A stretch of 64,000 nucleotides of DNA from Bacillus chungangensis (GTDB taxonomy: Bacteria > Bacillota > Bacilli > Bacillales > Bacillaceae_C), in NCBI RefSeq assembly GCF_030812995.1, contig NZ_JAUSTT010000010.1:1-64000 (forward strand). The letters run 5' to 3'. A program made the translations under genes and the position numbers. Positions 8,724 to 17,833 of this stretch are shown here, piece after piece. The first letter of the stretch is position 1. The number at the start of each line of letters is the position of its first letter. Under the pieces are notes generated by a model. That model was not told the origin of the DNA. It ran no database searches and saw only the letters and a program-made list of their open reading frames with translations.

Positions 8724-8945
8724 ATAAAGTGAAACTTCCATCAGTGGGGGTTTTCTCTTATCCCCCACTGATAAGAAGTAGAACAAAGGCTAAGATCGCA
8801 ACGTCCTGTTGCAACGCCTTTGTGACCGACATCCTGTCGGCCCACCAATCGGACATTTGACTTTCAGTTATCCCCCACCTAGACTACTTGATTCCCCTCT
8901 TACTCTTGAGGTGGGGGTCTTACTGCCAGTTAGATGTGGGATAAA
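8724..8945 (-). repeat. Dispersed hairpin-ended element, copy 3
   Basis: A well-preserved short form lacking the internal TTCTTCGTGCG stem. It has the terminal hairpin CAGTGGGGG / CCCCCACTG, nested stems GCAACGTCCTGTTGC and CCGACATCCTGTCGG, and a second hairpin CCCCCACCT / AGGTGGGGG, then GTTAGATGTGGGATAAA. ATAAA occurs at both outer edges. It fills the 262-bp gap between the convergent pucR genes and could act as a two-way terminator there. Confidence 0.85.
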
Positions 8946-8951
8946 TTTATC

Positions 8952-10199
8952 CTAGCCTTCTTTTAACATATCTAGTATAGGTTCAGCGAATCGTGATGAA
9001 ACACCTAAAAGTCTAGAGGCGCACATGCCTAATTGGAGTCGAAATGACACGTTTCCATCTGCTAAACTTATGCCTAGCAATTCTTCAATTCGGGCAATTC
9101 GAAATTTTACTGTGTTTCTGTGTACAAACAGAATACGAGCAGCATCGCCTAGTTTTCCTCCACAATACAAGTAAATTTCTAATGTTTGAAAAAGTTCTGT
9201 ACCATTCTCCTCATCATATATAATCAATTTTTCTACCGTTGCTGTGAAATACCGGTTTAACTCACGATCAGGCAAGTGCTGCAACAATGCTTCAGGTTCA
9301 AGTGCTGTGTATTCATGAATTGCTCCGTTCCCACCTGAAGTCACCCGGCATCCTAAATAAACAGCCTCTTTCGCTTCTTGAAAACTTGTATGAATGTCTC
9401 GAACATCTGATTGTCGTGTTCCTATCCCAATTGATATCGTTTTCTTTTCATTATGTTTGGCAAAGCTTTTTACTAACATGCAAGCAGCCTTTCTCGCTTT
9501 TTCGGAGACGGGATGAAACATATCATTTATTCTGTAGTCCTGTACGATGATCACAAAATCATCTAATTGCTCCCCGATTAGTTTTACATGAAGAGCATTT
9601 CCCACCTCATTCATTGCTTTGAATAATATGCTTTTATCAATTGATAAGGATTTTCTCTTTTTACTAGCATTTTCGTAAATATACAAAACTACATATTCAC
9701 ATCCAGTCAATATTCCATACTCATGACCTTGCGATAAAACGGCAGTCTCGTTGGCAAGCTCTCCCCGAAGAAGTCTAGAAATGAAGTCCCTTCGTCGTAC
9801 TTGTTCATTAAAGATGCTTTCACTTTTAAGAATTTCACGAGTTACTGCAAATAACATATCTGATAGAAGCCGTTCGTACGGAATTTCGAGAATCGGAAAA
9901 CCTAATCGATTTGCCTCTTGAATCATCGGTTCTGGAATAGTAGAAAGAAAGCGTTTCACCTTAATAGCTAAGCCTGCACAGTCTCGTTCAGCCAGATCCT
10001 GAATGAGCTTGATTTGGGTTTCTGAATCATCTTTAAAAATATAACCGGTTGTAAGCAGCAGATCGCCTCGTTTTAACCAAGATATATCTGGGCTATCCAT
10101 AATGCTAACTGAACGAATACTACTATTGAGTCCACGCTTGCCAGCTACAATCTTGCAGCAATCAAGTATGTTTAATGCCTTTTTTACTGTGAAGTGCAT
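8952..10199 (-). CDS. PucR-family transcriptional regulator, copy 2
   Basis: A 415-residue paralog of the PucR protein at 7.5-8.7 kb: N-terminal PucR domain (MHFTVKKALNILDCCKIVAG), central CdaR-like region and C-terminal helix-turn-helix (GGKLGDAARILFVHRNTVKF). I chose the ATG at 10199 because GGAGG is eight bases upstream; the frame extends 11 codons further without a site. It is the last gene of the allC-M20-permease run, so it probably controls uptake and late steps while its paralog controls early steps. That division of labour is inference. Confidence 0.88.
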   Translation of the reverse strand: MHFTVKKALNILDCCKIVAGKRGLNSSIRSVSIMDSPDISWLKRGDLLLTTGYIFKDDSETQIKLIQDLAERDCAGLAIKVKRFLSTIPEPMIQEANRLGFPILEIPYERLLSDMLFAVTREILKSESIFNEQVRRRDFISRLLRGELANETAVLSQGHEYGILTGCEYVVLYIYENASKKRKSLSIDKSILFKAMNEVGNALHVKLIGEQLDDFVIIVQDYRINDMFHPVSEKARKAACMLVKSFAKHNEKKTISIGIGTRQSDVRDIHTSFQEAKEAVYLGCRVTSGGNGAIHEYTALEPEALLQHLPDRELNRYFTATVEKLIIYDEENGTELFQTLEIYLYCGGKLGDAARILFVHRNTVKFRIARIEELLGISLADGNVSFRLQLGMCASRLLGVSSRFAEPILDMLKEG

Positions 10200-10306
10200 A
10201 TAACTGCCTCCATTTTCATTTATCATGAACAACTTCTCTTTAATATCGAGAAGCCTCCCTTATAATAAATAGAATCTTCCTAATGTTAAGTTAATTATAA
10301 ACAAAC

Positions 10307-11641
10307 TTATACTTCAAGATGAGTATTAACAGCTCCTGAATGGGTAGTATCAGACTTGTTTGCTATTCCCTGCAATTCTACTTTTCGATTTAGCATCATA
10401 TTTAATATCAAAAGTACAAGCGTTCCCATCACAACCCCATTTCCAAAAATTAAACGAATGGTTTCTGGAAAATGTGCAAAAGCTGCTGGTACACTTTTTA
10501 CAGCCAAACCAACTCCAACACCTACTGCAATGATCAATTGGTTTGTCGTTTGTGATAAATCAGATTTAGCGATCATTCTAAGTGCAGCGGAAATGAGCAT
10601 ACCAAACATTGGGATCATTGCTCCACCAAGAACCGGTGCCGGTATCATCGTTGTAAGTGCTGCGACTTTAGGAACTAAACCTAAGAAAATTAATATCATT
10701 CCTGATGCTGCCACAACGTATCTGCTTTTTACCTTCGTAAGGAACACAAGTCCAACGTTCTGTGAAAACGTAGAATGATTAAAGGAATTAAATATACCAC
10801 TAACCATTGAACCAATACCTTCAGCGCGCAATCCTTTTTTTATATCATTTGCTGTAATTTTTCGATCACAAAATTCTCCTAATGCTAGAAAAACACCTAC
10901 ACTTTCAATCGCAATAATAAAAGAGATGATACACATTGTTATAATGGAAGAGAGGTGAAAACTAGGAAGCCCGAAATAAAAAGGGGTGACAGCATTAAAC
11001 CAATCTGCTTTACTTAACCCTGATATATCAACCATCCCTATGAAACCCGCAACTATTGTTCCAATGACCATCGCTATAAGGATTGAAATTGTTTTCAAAA
11101 ATCCTTTAAAAAATGTGTTGATGATAAGGAAACAAATCAATGTAAATATTGCGATTAACAAATTATGCGGGTCGCCAAAGCTAGAGGAACCATCTCCTCC
11201 CGCTGCATTCTTCATTGCAACCGGCATTAGAGACACACCGATAATGAGTATAATAGACCCTGTAACAAGTGGCGGGAAGTACTTTACAAGTCTTCCTATA
11301 AACTTGGCAATCAAGGCGATAAACAAACCTGATGCAATAACCGCTCCAAATACGCCTGTTATACTATAAATTTTCCCAATCGCTATAATAGGCTCTACAA
11401 CAATAAACGAAATGGCCATTAAGGCGGGTAGCCCAATCCCAATTTGCTTTCCGCCTATCACTTGAATTAAGGTAACAAATCCGCATGTTAATAAATCAAA
11501 TGAAATAAGATAAACAAGCTGCTGCTGCGTTAGACCAATAGCTGGAGCAATGATAAGGGGGACTGCAACAGCACCGCCGTACATCACAAATACATGTTGA
11601 AAGCCTAACATAATCGTTTTCCATAAACTTAATTTTTCCAA
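10307..11641 (-). CDS. NCS2 purine (xanthine/uric acid) permease
   Basis: A 444-residue membrane protein of the nucleobase:cation symporter-2 family with about 12-14 hydrophobic spans. The family signature appears as SFNHSTFSQNVGLVFLTKVK, and the N-terminal region has FQHVFVMYGGAVAVPLI. It is likely to import urate, xanthine or uracil-like bases; the location among ureide genes favours urate or xanthine (compare PucJ/PucK). The start is a TTG at 11641 with AAGGAGGGG six to seven bases upstream; no ATG fits. Confidence 0.9.
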   Translation of the reverse strand: MEKLSLWKTIMLGFQHVFVMYGGAVAVPLIIAPAIGLTQQQLVYLISFDLLTCGFVTLIQVIGGKQIGIGLPALMAISFIVVEPIIAIGKIYSITGVFGAVIASGLFIALIAKFIGRLVKYFPPLVTGSIILIIGVSLMPVAMKNAAGGDGSSSFGDPHNLLIAIFTLICFLIINTFFKGFLKTISILIAMVIGTIVAGFIGMVDISGLSKADWFNAVTPFYFGLPSFHLSSIITMCIISFIIAIESVGVFLALGEFCDRKITANDIKKGLRAEGIGSMVSGIFNSFNHSTFSQNVGLVFLTKVKSRYVVAASGMILIFLGLVPKVAALTTMIPAPVLGGAMIPMFGMLISAALRMIAKSDLSQTTNQLIIAVGVGVGLAVKSVPAAFAHFPETIRLIFGNGVVMGTLVLLILNMMLNRKVELQGIANKSDTTHSGAVNTHLEV

Positions 11642-11826
11642 TGGTACCCCTCCTTGATTTTACAAAACAATGTGAAGCTTCTCTTGGAGTCATTGACCAT
11701 TTTTATTACCTTCTGTGCTTAAACTTCACATAAGTGATTGACAGGCTTGTCTTGATTTCTCTGTATGGCGAGTTCTATCCCCATAACCTTATCTAAAAAA
11801 TATTCAAGTTGTATCGAGTTAAAATG

Positions 11827-13086
11827 TTAGCTTAAAAGATCATAAAGAGCTAAGGCGATAACTTTCGTTGACTTTAGAAGATCATCAATTTTCACATGTT
11901 CATCTGCGCGATGCCCGTTCGCTTCTAATAATGTTCGTGGTCCAGCTCCAAATAACACGATCGGAACTCCAGCTTCGGCAAACAATCGAGCATCAGTATA
12001 TAGTGGCGACCCTTTGATAGGCAAATCTTCGTTTACTTCCATTATTTCTTTCCAATTAGAAGAAATAGCTTGAACTAACGAGGATTGTGCTGGTGTTGGG
12101 CCGAAGCTATTCGCCAATAAGATGCGATTGACCTCTGCTTGCACCCCGTCGTATTTCTCAACAGCACTAGCAACACAATTGCGCAATTGCTTTTCAACAA
12201 GTTCTCCATTTTCTTCTGGAATCAACCTTCGATCCAATCGAATCACACACTCATCTGGTACAACATTCGTATTTATGCCTCCAGAAATTAATCCTACCGT
12301 TAAATTTGGTGTATCAATTCCCGGGACTTTAGATTGAATAGTACTTAGTGTGTCCCGGTATTTATAAATAGCACTTAGTACTTCAGTCATTGCTTCAATA
12401 GCATCATGGCCATGTTGAGGTTCGGCCGCATGCGCCGATTTTCCTTTTAGTTTAACTTCTAAATGAAGACAACCATTATGTGCATTCACTAGAGAATATG
12501 TAAACCCCGGATAAATCGCCATATCAGGATGAATGAATTTCCTCTCAAGCAGCCACTTTGGCCCTACTTCTCCACCTGTTTCTTCATCAAATGTAAAAGC
12601 AAACGATATTTTTCCTTTCAGTTTACTTTGAAATTGCCGCAAGGCTAAAGCTGCGAATGTATAAGAAGCAATATCTGACTTTGAGACAGCTGCCCCGCGT
12701 CCATAAAGCTTTCCATCCACAATATTTCCACCATATGGATCTTGTGTCCAACCAAGCCCAGGAGGAACAACATCACCGTGTGCAGTTAATGTAATTTCAG
12801 GACCTTCACCATTGCCAAAGGTGGAAAAACCAACGACATTGGATACTTGAATCATTCCTGCTGCCTTAACCAATTCTTCTTCTACCTCATATAAAACGAC
12901 ATCTTCAAATTGAAATTCTCGGAGGCGTTTGCCAATATGTTCGGCAATTTTTTGTGTATCTCCCGGTGGATTATCTGAAGGGATGGAAACCAGTTCTTGC
13001 AAAAATCCAATTAGTTCTTCTTTATGATCTTCAATATATTTGATAAGTTGCTGCTTTTCTGCGTTTATCGTTTTTGTATCCATCAA
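11827..13086 (-). CDS. M20-family (ArgE/DapE-type) amidohydrolase
   Basis: A 419-residue metallohydrolase. The first metal histidine and aspartate are in TAHGDVVPPG (His103, Asp105) and the catalytic glutamate pair is in FTFDEETGG. The usual GRGxxDMK motif reads GRGAAVSKSDIA, so the bridging aspartate is displaced, a subgroup trait or an unusual active site. Its ATG overlaps the allantoate amidohydrolase stop (ATGA), so it very likely works on an allantoate product such as ureidoglycine or ureidoglycolate. That substrate is inferred from context only; acetylornithine-type deacylation is the fallback. Confidence 0.8.
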   Translation of the reverse strand: MMDTKTINAEKQQLIKYIEDHKEELIGFLQELVSIPSDNPPGDTQKIAEHIGKRLREFQFEDVVLYEVEEELVKAAGMIQVSNVVGFSTFGNGEGPEITLTAHGDVVPPGLGWTQDPYGGNIVDGKLYGRGAAVSKSDIASYTFAALALRQFQSKLKGKISFAFTFDEETGGEVGPKWLLERKFIHPDMAIYPGFTYSLVNAHNGCLHLEVKLKGKSAHAAEPQHGHDAIEAMTEVLSAIYKYRDTLSTIQSKVPGIDTPNLTVGLISGGINTNVVPDECVIRLDRRLIPEENGELVEKQLRNCVASAVEKYDGVQAEVNRILLANSFGPTPAQSSLVQAISSNWKEIMEVNEDLPIKGSPLYTDARLFAEAGVPIVLFGAGPRTLLEANGHRADEHVKIDDLLKSTKVIALALYDLLS

Positions 13087-14357
13087 AATCGCTCCTTTAC
13101 AGTCGTATGATAATTAGAAATTTTCAATACAGTATCTAACAAGACTTGTGCACCGATACCAAGATCATCAAGTATCACATGTTCATCGGGATGATGACTA
13201 ATGCCTTTTTCACACCGAACGAAAATCATTCCGATCTTCGTTACATCGGCCATTGCCATAGCGTCATGTCCTGCACCGCTTACAAGGTGTATTGGGCGCA
13301 TCCCGTTTTCTTGAATAGCTGATTCAATTGCTGCGGAAATTTCTTCACAACAATACACTGGAGGTGCTTCCATTACTTTCTCAACATGGTACGTCAGTCC
13401 ACGTCGAGTACAAATCTCTTCACACGTTTGGAAAATGGCTTGTATCACTTCTTTTATTCGGTACTGATTTGTATCGCGAATATCTATTGTTCCTAATACT
13501 TCACCTGGAATAACATTGCTGCTTCCGGGCTTCACAGACAGTTTTCCAACTGTTGCTACGAGAGGAGCATGATTCTTTACCAACTTTTCTATTGCCAGTA
13601 TGATTTCAGCTGCACCAACAAGTGCGTCTTTTCTTAACGCCGCCGGTACCGTTCCAGCATGGCCAGCAAAACCTTCTACTTTAAATGAATATCTCGATAG
13701 ACCGGCAATTCCAGTTGCGATACCACAGGCTATCCCCTCTTTTTCAAGGATGGGGCCTTGTTCAATATGAAGTTCAATATATCCAAAAACATCTTTTGGT
13801 TCTTTTGCCGCTTCTTGATATTCTAATGGATTTAGCCCTAATTGTTTGATGGCGGCTGCTACAGTAATACCCTGTTCATCTGTTGCCTCTAAATCTCGTT
13901 CCGTTAGTGTTCCGGCAATCGCTTTACTTCCAAGAAATGTAGAATGGAATCTAACTCCCTCTTCATCACAAAATGCAACCACTTCTATTGGATTTTCTAA
14001 AATAATGCCATTTTCAAAAAGAATCGCAATCACTTCTATCCCTGCAACGATACCTAACATACCATCATACTTACCACCTTCAATGACAGTATCTAAATGT
14101 GAGCCGATCATTAGAACAGGAGAATGTGAATTTTTCCCTTCATAGCGTCCAATAAGATTATTAAGGTTATCTCTTCGAACCGTCATTCCAGCTTCGAGCA
14201 TCCATTTTTCCACCATTTTTTGAGCCAATTGAAATTCATTCGTAAATGACAACCTTGTTACACCAATAGTCGGTTCAGAACAGGTTGATAGTTTATAAAT
14301 TCGTTCAGCAATTCGATGTGAATTCACTATCTGAATAGGTTTCCCCACATTTTTCAT
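13083..14357 (-). CDS. allC: Allantoate amidohydrolase
   Basis: Hydrolyses allantoate, releasing NH3 and CO2, toward ureidoglycolate. It belongs to the M20 hydantoinase/carbamoylase subgroup: GSHLDTVIEGGKYDG, FCDEEGVRFHSTFLGSKA, ELHIEQGPILE, SGAGHDAMAMA and HHPDEHV supply the metal and substrate ligands. An open frame runs back to 14471 into the upstream repeat, but that part is not family-like. The ATG at 14357 directly abuts AAAGGGGG; a GTG at 14348 is nine bases from it and may be the real start. First gene of the allC-M20-permease-pucR2 run. Confidence 0.92.
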   Translation of the reverse strand: MKNVGKPIQIVNSHRIAERIYKLSTCSEPTIGVTRLSFTNEFQLAQKMVEKWMLEAGMTVRRDNLNNLIGRYEGKNSHSPVLMIGSHLDTVIEGGKYDGMLGIVAGIEVIAILFENGIILENPIEVVAFCDEEGVRFHSTFLGSKAIAGTLTERDLEATDEQGITVAAAIKQLGLNPLEYQEAAKEPKDVFGYIELHIEQGPILEKEGIACGIATGIAGLSRYSFKVEGFAGHAGTVPAALRKDALVGAAEIILAIEKLVKNHAPLVATVGKLSVKPGSSNVIPGEVLGTIDIRDTNQYRIKEVIQAIFQTCEEICTRRGLTYHVEKVMEAPPVYCCEEISAAIESAIQENGMRPIHLVSGAGHDAMAMADVTKIGMIFVRCEKGISHHPDEHVILDDLGIGAQVLLDTVLKISNYHTTVKERF

Positions 14358-14407
14358 CCCCCTTTTTTTACTTAAAACTAACATGAAAGTAGATGCTTTT
14401 TTATGAA

Positions 14408-14690
14408 AATAAAGTGAAACTTCCATCAGTGGGGGTTTTCTCTTATCCCCCACTGATAAAAAATAGAACAAAGTCTAAGATCGCAACGTCCTGTTGCAAC
14501 GCCTTTGTGACCGACATCCTCGAAAAAGAAGAACACTTTTTCTTCGTGCGATGCTGATTCAAGGAGCTTTCCTTATCCTGTCGGCCCGAACGAATCGGAC
14601 ATTTGACTTTCAGTTATCCCCCACCTAGCGCTTCTGATTCCTCTTACTCCCCGAGGTGGGGGTCTTACTGCCAGTTAGATGTGGGATAAA
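14408..14690 (-). repeat. Dispersed hairpin-ended element, copy 4
   Basis: Long form with both terminal hairpins (CAGTGGGGG / CCCCCACTG and CCCCCACCT / AGGTGGGGG) and one internal CTCGAAAAAGAAG / CTTTTTCTTCGTGCG stem. It lies just upstream of allC, so the allC promoter is either within it, upstream of it, or in the 50 bp between. Edges: AATAAAGTGAAAC on one side, GTTAGATGTGGGATAAA on the other. Confidence 0.85.
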
Positions 14691-15119
14691 ATAAATCAAC
14701 GGTTTCACTTTTGGTCATTATCGACACCAAGATTCTAACTGATTATTAAAAACTCAATCTGGATCAAACGAATCTTCCTCTGTGTTTTTGTCTCTCAACC
14801 CTCTCTATGGAGAATCAAAAGCCAAGAACGCAACATTCTGCTGCAACGATCTATTTGCGATGCTGATTCATTTCAAGTGACATGTGGGAGTTAGGGAAAA
14901 ATGCTTATTTCCCACTCCCTGTCTCATCTCCAAAATAATGATATGGGAAAAGATGGTGTCATTAACATGTGAACAAGAAATCTCATTTCATCGATGTTGT
15001 ATGGAGATTACTTTTTTAATATTGTCACTTCTGTAAAAGTGAATATAATATGAAGGAAATTACCCTCGGATGACCCTTGCCCAAATTGTGGAAAAGGCCA
15101 TTTTTCAAAACATTTAACA
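14691..15119. other. Intergenic region with repeat relic
   Basis: No gene is seen. A degenerate relic of the dispersed element (AAGAACGCAACATTCTG and TTTGCGATGCTGATTC) occupies about 14820-14870. The stretch separates the ureide genes from the carboligase operon, whose last gene ends at 15120. Confidence 0.45.
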
Positions 15120-16046
15120 TTAGTAAACTGCAACCTTTAAACGATTCCATGCTTCTATGAGCGTACGTTTTGATTGAGCGATAATAACATCAGACGATTC
15201 ATTTCCTAATGGTTTTACTTCAAATGCCACTACATTACTGCTGCCCTCGCCAATGTAGCCAATTTCCAAAAGGATTCTTAAATACTCCGCTAATTCCTCT
15301 ACATCATTCTCACTTCCTGGATAGCCGAAGCGAGGATGCTGATCGCCAAAAGCAGGGTCTGAAGGATCTTTAATATAACAATTTCCAATATGTGCATGAT
15401 TCATGTAATCTCGCGCAATTGTTAAAGCCTCTTTTGATGTTTCTCTTTGCATTGGCAAGTGGCTTAAATCTAGCATTAATCCAAAAGTAGGATCGATCTT
15501 CCTTACTTCCTTGGCCACTTCCACTGCCAGCCTATTCGATCCAATTAAACATTTTTTATCTGTTTCATCGTCAAATGTTTCTAGTGAAAGCACAATATCC
15601 CCTTTGCTTTTAGCATATTGACATAGTTCTTTAAGCGAATTTGCAAGGATTTGTAATGCTTGATCTTCATTTTTGGCTGGTTTTGGCCCACTTAGCAATC
15701 CTAGTTTTGATGCATTCACCTCATAAGCCTGATCAATAGCCTCCTTTACAAGATTAATAGCAAATTGGCGTTCTTCCGTATCAAATGAGTTTAAATTTGC
15801 TTTTTTACTTAATATAATAGGTTGTGCGCCAAAACCAATCGTCATTCCACCAGATTCCAACAAACTTGAAACTTTTTCTCTTTCAGCTTCATCATTTACA
15901 CTTGTAATTTCAATTGCTGAGAAAAAGTCATCGGTAACAATCTTTTTTACAGTATCTGTAATCCTTCCGTCTCCTTTCATCGTTTCTGGATACGCCATAA
16001 AATGTACAATTCCAACCTGCATATAATAATGTAGATCTGTTTTCAT
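15120..16046 (-). CDS. Xylose-isomerase-like TIM-barrel protein (putative sugar isomerase/epimerase)
   Basis: A 308-residue protein of the sugar phosphate isomerase/epimerase fold, which includes hydroxypyruvate isomerase. Candidate metal ligands are the glutamate in LSLETFDDE, aspartate in LMLDLSHLP, histidine in NHAHIGNCY and glutamate in VVAFEVKP. It is the last gene of the carboligase operon, 54 bp after the ThDP enzyme, so isomerisation of a carboligase product (for example tartronate semialdehyde to hydroxypyruvate) is plausible but unproven. No ribosome site is well placed for the ATG; GGGAGG is nine bases from an in-frame ATT six codons upstream. Confidence 0.75.
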   Translation of the reverse strand: MKTDLHYYMQVGIVHFMAYPETMKGDGRITDTVKKIVTDDFFSAIEITSVNDEAEREKVSSLLESGGMTIGFGAQPIILSKKANLNSFDTEERQFAINLVKEAIDQAYEVNASKLGLLSGPKPAKNEDQALQILANSLKELCQYAKSKGDIVLSLETFDDETDKKCLIGSNRLAVEVAKEVRKIDPTFGLMLDLSHLPMQRETSKEALTIARDYMNHAHIGNCYIKDPSDPAFGDQHPRFGYPGSENDVEELAEYLRILLEIGYIGEGSSNVVAFEVKPLGNESSDVIIAQSKRTLIEAWNRLKVAVY

Positions 16047-16099
16047 AGAGTACCGGAAATGAATCCCGGTTCGCCTCCCTTCCTTATCTCCCTTATTTT

Positions 16100-17833
16100 T
16101 TAATGGTCGGTATAGTCAAAGCCTGTCAATGTTCCATCATGTGAAAACCCACAAACAGCACGTGGATCAACTACGACTTCAATTAAGTACGGTTTTCCAC
16201 TTTCCATAGCACGCTTCAGAGCTGGTTTAATTTGCTCAAAATGTGTTACAAGCTCTCCACGCACCCCCATTCCTTCAGCTGTTTTAACAAAGTCAATTCC
16301 ACGCTCTTCATTGTTGCAAAGTTCATTTTTGTAAATAAGATCAGTAGAAATATCACGCTCGCCATAGAACCAATTTTGTTGTTGACGGATTAAACCATAT
16401 AATGAATTATTCATACAGAACACAATAACTGGAATATGATGTTTAGCAGCTGTAGCTAGATCCTGCAGCGACATGCCTAAGCTTCCGTCGCCTACAATAT
16501 TGACACTTTGCCGTTCTGGAAAGGCTAGCTTTGCTGCCATTGCTGCCCCAAGTCCCCATCCCATCGTACCTGCACCGCCAGTTATTAAATAAGAGCGCGG
16601 CGTATAGGTTTCAAATAGTTGGCAAGACCATATTTGACTAATACCACAGTCATGTGAAACAAATGCATCTTTATCTAAAAATTCCCTCAATTCCTGCAGT
16701 GCTCGTTGTGGTTTAATTGGAAGGTCTTCATAATCTGTTTTGCGTGCATATTTTGCTCTTTCTTCTGTTAGGTCTAGTTTCGCACCAACTTCTGCTGTCA
16801 CAGCTACACCTGAACCAAGTTTTTTATAGCTTTCTCTTAATCTAATCATGAATGATTTTACATCGGATATAACGCCATGTTCCGTTGTGACTACTTTGCC
16901 AATTTCTTTGTTATCGATGTTAACGTGAATTATTTTCGCATCATGTTTAAAAATTTCTACATTGCCTGTGCTGCGGTCAGCGAAACGGCCGCCAAGGTTG
17001 ATGATAAGATCGGACTCTAAGATTGTTTTGTTGCCATATGGTGTATCAAGCATTGTTCCCATACGTCCAGCAAATAATGGATGATCATTAGGGAATGTAT
17101 CAATACCCATACACGTTGTAACAACAGGTATTTGAAGAGTTTCAGCTAGTGCTTTTAATTCTGCGGTTGAATTTGAAAGATTTACTCCACCTCCTGAAAT
17201 GAATACTGGTTTTTTCGCATTTTTTAAGTACTCAAGCGTTTTTTCGATATCTGCATCAGTCGCTTCTGGTAATTGTTCAGGTTCACTAAGAGCGATCAAT
17301 TCATCTAAGTCTACTTCTATTTCTACTTTTTGTTGATCTAATGGAAGATCAATTAAAATTGGACCTTTTTTTCCTTTTGTTGCTGTTTCCCAAGCTTGAT
17401 GAATTAATTCTGCTGCTTTTGACCCGTCTGTTAATTGGAAAGCGGCTTTTGTTACTGGCTTAGCCATGTCCACAATCGGAGCTTCCTGGAATTGCATTGT
17501 ACCGATTAGTGAAGATTTTTGCTGACCTGTGAAAGCAATCATTGGGATAGAATCCATCCAAGCTCCGTAGAGCCCAGTCAAAAAGTTTGTTCCGCCAGGT
17601 CCAGATGTTGCTGCGCAAATTCCTACTTTTCCTGTTGCTCTTGAGTACCCATCGGCCATGAATGCCCCGGTTTGTTCATGACGTACAACATAAGACTGAA
17701 TATTCGTTCGTTCACGAACCGCGTCATAGAATGGCAGAATCGCTGCCCCCGGAACACCATAAATATGCTCTACACCTCTTTTTTGTAAATATATAGCGAT
17801 TGCTTCAGCTGCTGTCATTTTTTGTTTTGCCAC
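16100..17833 (-). CDS. ThDP-dependent carboligase (acetolactate synthase / glyoxylate carboligase superfamily)
   Basis: A 577-residue three-domain ThDP enzyme. The N-terminal pyrimidine-binding domain has GVPGAAILPFYDAV and keeps the canonical glutamate (Glu53 in RHEQTGAFMADGY). The C-terminal domain has GDGSLGMSLQDLATAA followed by MNNS, the Mg-ThDP motif. Authentic glyoxylate carboligase replaces that glutamate by valine, so despite its position next to a ureide pathway this may not be a classical Gcl. It could be an acetolactate synthase-like enzyme that accepts glyoxylate or another aldehyde. The start is a GTG at 17833 with AAAGGGGAG six bases upstream; it overlaps the kinase gene by 19 bp. 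Confidence 0.85.
   Translation of the reverse strand: MAKQKMTAAEAIAIYLQKRGVEHIYGVPGAAILPFYDAVRERTNIQSYVVRHEQTGAFMADGYSRATGKVGICAATSGPGGTNFLTGLYGAWMDSIPMIAFTGQQKSSLIGTMQFQEAPIVDMAKPVTKAAFQLTDGSKAAELIHQAWETATKGKKGPILIDLPLDQQKVEIEVDLDELIALSEPEQLPEATDADIEKTLEYLKNAKKPVFISGGGVNLSNSTAELKALAETLQIPVVTTCMGIDTFPNDHPLFAGRMGTMLDTPYGNKTILESDLIINLGGRFADRSTGNVEIFKHDAKIIHVNIDNKEIGKVVTTEHGVISDVKSFMIRLRESYKKLGSGVAVTAEVGAKLDLTEERAKYARKTDYEDLPIKPQRALQELREFLDKDAFVSHDCGISQIWSCQLFETYTPRSYLITGGAGTMGWGLGAAMAAKLAFPERQSVNIVGDGSLGMSLQDLATAAKHHIPVIVFCMNNSLYGLIRQQQNWFYGERDISTDLIYKNELCNNEERGIDFVKTAEGMGVRGELVTHFEQIKPALKRAMESGKPYLIEVVVDPRAVCGFSHDGTLTGFDYTDH

Noticed and set aside
13083..14471. Longer allantoate amidohydrolase starting inside repeat copy 4
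   Set aside because: The extra 38 residues are encoded partly by the element, lack a ribosome site and do not align with the family.
16100..17833. Naming the ThDP enzyme glyoxylate carboligase (gcl)
   Set aside because: It keeps Glu53 where known Gcl has valine, so the specific name is not justified by sequence alone.
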